Notes under the pieces: generated by a model
Databases searched by the model: none
Seen by the model: only the letters and a program-made list of their open reading frames with translations
What the model was told of the DNA's origin: nothing
Shown: positions 22,266-26,443 of the stretch, in pieces
How positions within the stretch are numbered: position 1 is the stretch's first letter
Layout of the letters: every line of letters begins with the position of its first letter
From: Fibrobacter sp. UBA4375
Lineage (GTDB): Bacteria; Fibrobacterota; Fibrobacteria; Fibrobacterales; Fibrobacteraceae
Assembly: GCA_002391195.1 (NCBI GenBank)
Contig: DGRZ01000051.1
Location: 1 to 26,443 of the forward strand
Length of the DNA stretch: 26,443 nucleotides
Direction of reading: 5' to 3'
Made by a program: the position numbers and the translations under genes

Positions 22266-23486
22266 TTACTCTTCGGCTCCGTAAACGACGGGGCCTTCGT
22301 CATCTTGGGATGTTTCGTTATTCTCTGGAGTAGAATGTTCGACAGGGTTTTCCTGAGAGGATTCTTCTTTGTCATCCTCGCGTAGGCGAGGATCCGCTGT
22401 CGGTTGCGGTTGCTCCACAGGCTGTTCAACGGACGGTGCGGGTTCCTGCGGCTGTTCCGTGGAGGCAGTACCTGCCGGGGTGTCGTCGTCCTTGTCGCCG
22501 AAGGGGTCTTCTTGCACTTCGCTCAGGTCTTCGCGGCCTTCCAGCATGGCCATCAGGTCGTCTTCGGTTACGTCTCGGCCACGGCTGGCCCATAAAAGGG
22601 CCTCGCGCATCACGGCAGCGATGTCGCCCACGCTCCCGGCCTGGGAGCGTGCCGTGGCCTCCCGCCGGATTTCTTCTACAAGGCCGGGCTTTACGTCCGG
22701 GTCCTTGGAAAGGAACACCGTCTCGTGGGCCATTTCTTCGGCGTATTCCTCGTTGTTCTTTTTGCGGTAGATCCAGATGGGGCCAAAGAGTTCGCTCTGA
22801 CGGAACACCAGCTCGTCGGTCTTGATCATCTCCAGCAGGGCCATAAAAGTCACCGCCGCCACGATGGGGTGGCTGTCGTTGTCCAGCAGGTCTTCGAAGA
22901 GGGCACGGCCATGGACGTTCAGGTAGTTGTTGATGGCCTGCTGACGGTCCTGGATGGTCACGTAGTCCAGTTCGATGTGGTGGATGGTCTCCGAAATCTT
23001 TGTCTTTAAGCTTTTCTGGTAGGCCCGGAACAACTGCCAGATGTTTGCGTCGGCCAGGGTCTCGTCGTCGTTTTGGGTCTTTTCCAGGCGGCCACGGCTG
23101 TAGGTGCCATAGTTCTTGCTTTCCATCTCTTGGAGACCGCCTGCCACCTGCTTGTAACGCTGGTATTCCAGCATCTCCCGCATGAGCTGTTCGCGGTCTT
23201 CGTTGTATTCTTCGATGATGGCCGGGTCACGTTCTTCGGCAGGCAACAGTTCCTGGACCTTCAGGGCCATGAGGCGGCTTGCCATGTACAAAAAATCGCC
23301 CGCCTTGGAAAGGTCGGTGACCCCAATTTTGTTGACCCACATCAAGAAATCGTCGGCAATTTCGGCAATAGGAATCTGGTCCAGGGACATTTCCTTTTTC
23401 TGGACCAGGTACAGAAGCAAATCCATAGGGCCGTTGAAGGACCCGATGCGTACTTCGTAATCTTCCTGTTCTTCGATATCAACCAT
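22266..23486 (-). CDS. scpA: Segregation and condensation protein A, with long acidic tail
   Basis: 406 residues. ScpA is the kleisin that bridges SMC heads with ScpB in chromosome segregation. The N-terminal signature 'FNGPMDLLLYLVQKKEMSL' is followed by 'DLSKAGDFLYMASRLMALK', and by the C-terminal winged-helix part 'FMALLEMIKTDELVFRQSE' (about 215-240). The core is complete by about residue 250. The rest (to 406) is a low-complexity tail rich in Glu, Asp, Pro and Gln, probably disordered. A hairpin repeat (22371-22399) encodes the peptide 'ADPRLREDDK' in this tail. ATG 23486 is kept because the signature starts within the next 20 residues, although no good ribosome site is seen. It is convergent with the fibro-slime gene. 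scpB is not in this window, and glmS lies 75 bp upstream on the same strand. Confidence 0.93.
   Translation of the reverse strand: MVDIEEQEDYEVRIGSFNGPMDLLLYLVQKKEMSLDQIPIAEIADDFLMWVNKIGVTDLSKAGDFLYMASRLMALKVQELLPAEERDPAIIEEYNEDREQLMREMLEYQRYKQVAGGLQEMESKNYGTYSRGRLEKTQNDDETLADANIWQLFRAYQKSLKTKISETIHHIELDYVTIQDRQQAINNYLNVHGRALFEDLLDNDSHPIVAAVTFMALLEMIKTDELVFRQSELFGPIWIYRKKNNEEYAEEMAHETVFLSKDPDVKPGLVEEIRREATARSQAGSVGDIAAVMREALLWASRGRDVTEDDLMAMLEGREDLSEVQEDPFGDKDDDTPAGTASTEQPQEPAPSVEQPVEQPQPTADPRLREDDKEESSQENPVEHSTPENNETSQDDEGPVVYGAEE
22371..22399 (-). repeat. Hairpin repeat copy inserted in the scpA coding sequence
   Basis: A perfect 8-bp stem, ATCCTCGC/GCGAGGAT, with loop GTAG (22374-22393), preceded by GTC and followed by CCGCTG. 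Flanks and loop are identical to 11257-11285. On the scpA strand it reads in frame as ADPRLREDD within the disordered tail. Confidence 0.85.
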
Positions 23487-23509
23487 TTAGTCGAAATGTA
23501 GCTTATAAT

Positions 23510-23560
23510 CTTTCGTCTTTCGTCTGTAGCGACGCCGTAGGTGGCGCGTTCTCTCGTCTA
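23510..23560. repeat. Short CTTTCGT-type repeats and hairpin between scpA and glmS
   Basis: CTTTCGT occurs twice in tandem (23510-23523) and a related CTCTCGTCT lies at 23551-23559. Between them is a small hairpin, CGCC-GTAGGT-GGCG (23533-23546). It may be another dispersed element or a terminator of glmS. Confidence 0.4.
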
Positions 23561-23561
23561 G

Positions 23562-25391
23562 TTACTCCACCGTCACGCTCTTAGCCAGGTTCCTCGGCTG
23601 GTCCACGTCGTTTCCACGGAGCACGGCAATGTGGTAGGCCAAAAGCTGCAGCGGCACGCAGGTCACAATGGGCATGAGCATGGGAATGGTCTTTGGCACC
23701 TTAATCAGGTGGTCCGCAAATTCGTCCAGGGGCTTGCAGTCTTCGGTAGTGACGGCGATGACCCGGCCTCCGCGGGCCTTGATCTCGCGAACGTTGCTGA
23801 TGACCTTGTCGAACAGGGCGTCCTTGGGGGCAATCACCACCACGGGCATGTTCTCGTCGATGAGGGCGATAGGGCCGTGCTTCATTTCGGCGGCGGGGTA
23901 GCCCTCGGCGTGGATGTAACTGATTTCCTTGAGCTTCAGGGCTCCTTCCATGGCCACGGGATAGTTGAAGTGGCGGCCCAGGTACAAGAAGTTGTTGGCC
24001 TTCACGTACTGCTTGGCTATTTCGGCGATGGAGTCAGAGAGCTTCAAAGTCTCCTCTACCAGGGCAGGGAGTTCAGTGAGAGCTCGGGCGATGTCTGCTC
24101 CGGTCTCGAAACTTAGCCTACGCTGGCGGCCGAGCAAGAGGGCGATCATAGCAAGTACGGTCACCTGGCTGGTGAATGCCTTGGTGCTGGCCACACCGAT
24201 TTCCGGACCTGCGTGCAGGTATACGCCGCCGTCGCTGGTGCGGGCGATGGTGGAACCTACGCCGTTACAGATGGCCAGGGCGGTAGCGCCTTTTTGTTGG
24301 GCTTCTTTCAATGCCGCAAGCGTGTCGGCAGTTTCGCCGGACTGGGAAATGGCAAGGACCAAGGTCCCCGGCTTGATGATGGGGTTCCGGTAGCGGAACT
24401 CTGAGGCGTATTCCACCTCTACGGGAACGCCGGCCAAATCCTCTATCATGTATTCGCCGACCATGCCCGCATAGTAGCTGGTGCCACAGGCGGTGATGAT
24501 AATGCGGTTGATGTTTCTCAGTTCCTTGATGTTGGTGTCGAGGCCTGCCAGTTTGGCGTTTCCTTCGGCGATGAGCAGGCGACCGCGCATGGTGTTCTTG
24601 AGCACTTCGGGCTGCTCGAAGATTTCTTTCAGCATAAAGTGGGCGAACCCGCCCTTGGCGATGGATTCGGCGTCAAAATCTACGTCCTGGATATCGCGGG
24701 TTACCTCGTGGCTGTTCATGTTCACGATGGAGTATCCGCTCCGCTTGATTTCCACCACGTCGTTGTCGTCCAGGTATACCACCTTCTGGGTGTGGTTGAT
24801 GATGGCGGACACGTCGCTGGCCAAGAAAAATTCACCTTCGTTCCCGATACCGAGAATCAGGGGGCTCCCTCGGCGGGCGCCAATCAGGGTGTCGGGTTCG
24901 TCGCTGCATATCACCGCAAGGCCAAATGTGCCTTCGATAAGGGAAAGGGCCTTGAGGACCGCCTCTTTCAGGTTGCCGTTGTAGTTCTTGGCAATCAGGT
25001 GGGCCACTACTTCGGTATCCGTTTCGGACTTGAAGGTGACGCCTTTTTCGATAAGTTTCGCCTTGAGGCTCGCGTAGTTTTCGATAATGCCGTTGTGGAC
25101 GATGGAAATTTTCCCGTCAAAACTCATGTGAGGGTGGGCATTTTGTTCGGTAGGGGCGCCGTGAGTGGCCCAGCGGGTGTGGGCGATACCGATGTTTCCT
25201 TGGACGGGGGTTTCCTTGAGCTTGGATTCCAGGGCGCTGATTTTACCGGAGGCACGGACGGTCTTGATTTTCCCGTGGTCGATAAGGGATACCCCCGAGC
25301 TGTCGTAGCCACGATATTCCAGCTTTTTAAGGCCGCCCACGAGAATGGGAAGAGCTTCATTTTGACCGATATAGGCGACTATTCCGCACAT
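23562..25391 (-). CDS. glmS: Glutamine-fructose-6-phosphate aminotransferase (isomerizing)
   Basis: 609 residues, the usual length of the family. It converts fructose-6-phosphate and glutamine to glucosamine-6-phosphate, the first step to UDP-GlcNAc for peptidoglycan and lipopolysaccharide. The N-terminal glutaminase domain starts MCGIVAYIG, with Cys2 as nucleophile after Met removal, then 'LEYRGYDSSG' and 'AHTRWATHG'. Two SIS isomerase domains follow: 'TACGTSYYAGMVGEYMIED' and 'AISQSGETADTLAAL' in the first, 'STKAFTSQVTVLAM' near their junction, and 'HAEGYPAAEMKHGPIALI' in the second. The C-terminus 'PRNLAKSVTVE' is the conserved end that shapes the active site. AAGGA stands about 7 bp before the ATG at 25391. 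It is divergent from the FKBP gene. No glmS ribozyme was recognised in the 132-bp leader region. Confidence 0.97.
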   Translation of the reverse strand: MCGIVAYIGQNEALPILVGGLKKLEYRGYDSSGVSLIDHGKIKTVRASGKISALESKLKETPVQGNIGIAHTRWATHGAPTEQNAHPHMSFDGKISIVHNGIIENYASLKAKLIEKGVTFKSETDTEVVAHLIAKNYNGNLKEAVLKALSLIEGTFGLAVICSDEPDTLIGARRGSPLILGIGNEGEFFLASDVSAIINHTQKVVYLDDNDVVEIKRSGYSIVNMNSHEVTRDIQDVDFDAESIAKGGFAHFMLKEIFEQPEVLKNTMRGRLLIAEGNAKLAGLDTNIKELRNINRIIITACGTSYYAGMVGEYMIEDLAGVPVEVEYASEFRYRNPIIKPGTLVLAISQSGETADTLAALKEAQQKGATALAICNGVGSTIARTSDGGVYLHAGPEIGVASTKAFTSQVTVLAMIALLLGRQRRLSFETGADIARALTELPALVEETLKLSDSIAEIAKQYVKANNFLYLGRHFNYPVAMEGALKLKEISYIHAEGYPAAEMKHGPIALIDENMPVVVIAPKDALFDKVISNVREIKARGGRVIAVTTEDCKPLDEFADHLIKVPKTIPMLMPIVTCVPLQLLAYHIAVLRGNDVDQPRNLAKSVTVE

Positions 25392-25523
25392 ATAGAATCC
25401 TTGATAAAATCGTTATGCCCAAACAATATACGAAAACCTTAAACCGAAATTTAGCATTTTAGGCACCATTTCTTGTAAGATTTACTATTTTATGGGAGTC
25501 AATTCAAAAGAAGAGGACAACTT

Positions 25524-26443
25524 ATGAATAAAAAAGTGATTGTTGCTGCAGGTGCTCTTGCCCTGCTCTTGACAGGTTGTGATCAGTTGTGCCAGGGCCC
25601 CAAGACCAAGACCGCTCTGGTCACCGAAAAGGATAAGTATAGCTATGCCCTGGGTGCCCATTTCGGAAACCAGGCCCAGTTCCAGCTGGTGGCCCGCGAT
25701 TCCATCGATTTGGATTTGGACCTCTTTATCCAGGCTTTTGTGGAACGCTACAAGCAGGATAGCGCCAAGTACCTGATGGCCGATTCCACCATTTTCCAGA
25801 CATTGACCGAACTTTCCCAGTCCCGCCAGGCCGAAAAGGCCCGTAAGGATAGCGTCGCCGCCGCCGAGAACAAGGCCAAGGGCGAAGCCTTCTTGGCTCA
25901 GAACAAGACCGCCGAAGGCGTGGTGACCACCGAAAGTGGACTCCAGTACAAGGTGATTACCGAAGGTACTGGCGTGACTCCTTCCGATACCGACGTGGTG
26001 AAGGTTCATTACACCGGCACCCTTCTGGACGGCACCAAGTTCGACAGCTCCGTTGACCGTGGCGAACCTCTGGAGTTCCCCATCGGCGCCGTGATCCCCG
26101 GCTGGACCGAAATGCTCAAGCTCATGAAGGTGGGCGAGAAGGTCACCGCCTGGATTCCTAGCGACCTCGCTTACGGCCCCCGCGGTCGTGGCCCGCAGAT
26201 TCCCGGCAACAGCATGCTGATTTTCGAGATGGAACTGATTGATACCCACGCTCCGGGCGCACCTTCTAACGCCATCGCCGCTGCTGAACCTGCTAAGGAA
26301 GAGGCTAAGGCAGAACCGGCTAAGGCCGAGGCCAAGCCTGCCGAGAAGGTCGAGACTAAGCCTGCCGCCGCAGCACCTGCTGCCAAGGCCGAAGCTAAGC
26401 CCGCTGCTGCTCCTGCCGCAGCCCCCGCTGCCAAGGCCGAAGC
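25524..26443 (+). CDS. FKBP-type peptidyl-prolyl cis-trans isomerase lipoprotein (3' end outside window)
   Basis: Open from ATG 25524 to the window end (306 codons), so partial at the 3' end. AGAGGA (25512-25517) is 6 bp before the start. The signal peptide ends in the lipobox LTGC (Cys19), so it is a lipoprotein of the envelope. Residues about 30-125 resemble the FkpA/Mip-type dimerisation region: 'KYSYALGAHFGNQAQ' then Ala/Lys/Glu-rich helices. The FKBP domain (about 137-245) has 'GLQYKVITEGTG', 'VKVHYTGTLLDGTKFDSS', 'VIPGWTEML' and 'IPSDLAYGPRG', with the usual active-site aromatic residues. After it comes an Ala/Lys/Pro/Glu repeat tail (AKAEAKPA-type) that runs off the window. It is probably a periplasmic folding helper. 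The first 300 residues are certain; the tail's end is unknown. Confidence 0.93.
   Translation, partial: MNKKVIVAAGALALLLTGCDQLCQGPKTKTALVTEKDKYSYALGAHFGNQAQFQLVARDSIDLDLDLFIQAFVERYKQDSAKYLMADSTIFQTLTELSQSRQAEKARKDSVAAAENKAKGEAFLAQNKTAEGVVTTESGLQYKVITEGTGVTPSDTDVVKVHYTGTLLDGTKFDSSVDRGEPLEFPIGAVIPGWTEMLKLMKVGEKVTAWIPSDLAYGPRGRGPQIPGNSMLIFEMELIDTHAPGAPSNAIAAAEPAKEEAKAEPAKAEAKPAEKVETKPAAAAPAAKAEAKPAAAPAAAPAAKAE

Noticed and set aside
24639..25442. Plus-strand open frame opposite glmS
   Set aside because: Antisense shadow of a highly conserved enzyme gene.
25392..25523. Possible glmS ribozyme/riboswitch
   Set aside because: The region is only 132 bp, AT-rich, and shows none of the paired elements or the conserved core expected of the glmS ribozyme.

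Overview
The window looks like chromosomal DNA of a Fibrobacter-type bacterium. The evidence is a large secreted protein with a recognisable fibro-slime domain (GDDD-x-WVFIN core), lipoproteins with long serine-rich linkers and cysteine-bearing beta modules, a PD-(D/E)XK nuclease-family 'transposase', and many short hairpin repeats. The genus is inferred from these families, not from any search.

Layout. (1) 118-10357, plus strand: a tight four-gene minor-pilin (pseudopilin) operon in the order FimT/GspH-like, PilV/GspI-like, PilW/GspJ-like, PilX-like. The PilW-like protein carries an extra jelly-roll-like insert. The PilX-like protein is a giant of about 2588 residues: a class III pilin N-terminus carrying beta-helix-like, serine-linker, InlB-repeat-like, concanavalin-like and tandem Cys-containing modules. 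It resembles a pilin fused to an adhesin. (2) 10526-12457: a repeat and nuclease island. It holds a gene remnant, a GIY-YIG nuclease flanked by inverted hairpin repeats, a cluster of further hairpins, and a full-length PD-(D/E)XK nuclease bracketed by 73-bp direct repeats. (3) 12591-17488: three paralogous lipoproteins sharing an N-terminal block (ALLNYG), a Ser-rich linker and PKD-like modules. The third ends in four tandem modules also seen in the giant pilin-like protein. (4) 17706-22160: a fibro-slime surface protein. (5) 22266-25391, minus strand: housekeeping scpA (chromosome segregation) and glmS (glucosamine-6-phosphate synthase). (6) 25524 to the window end: an FKBP-type peptidyl-prolyl isomerase lipoprotein, cut by the window edge.

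How they may work together: the pseudopilin operon, the lipoproteins and the fibro-slime protein all read as envelope or surface components. A reasonable inference is a surface adhesion apparatus, possibly for plant-fibre binding, with the giant PilX-like protein displayed by a type IV pilus or type II secretion pseudopilus. The most unusual signals are this giant modular pseudopilin and the mobile-looking hairpin repeat family. That family has copies inside two coding sequences (the giant's leader peptide and the ScpA tail) and around the GIY-YIG and PD-(D/E)XK nuclease genes.

No rRNA, tRNA or CRISPR array was recognised. Roles without a characterised homologue are inferences from sequence appearance.
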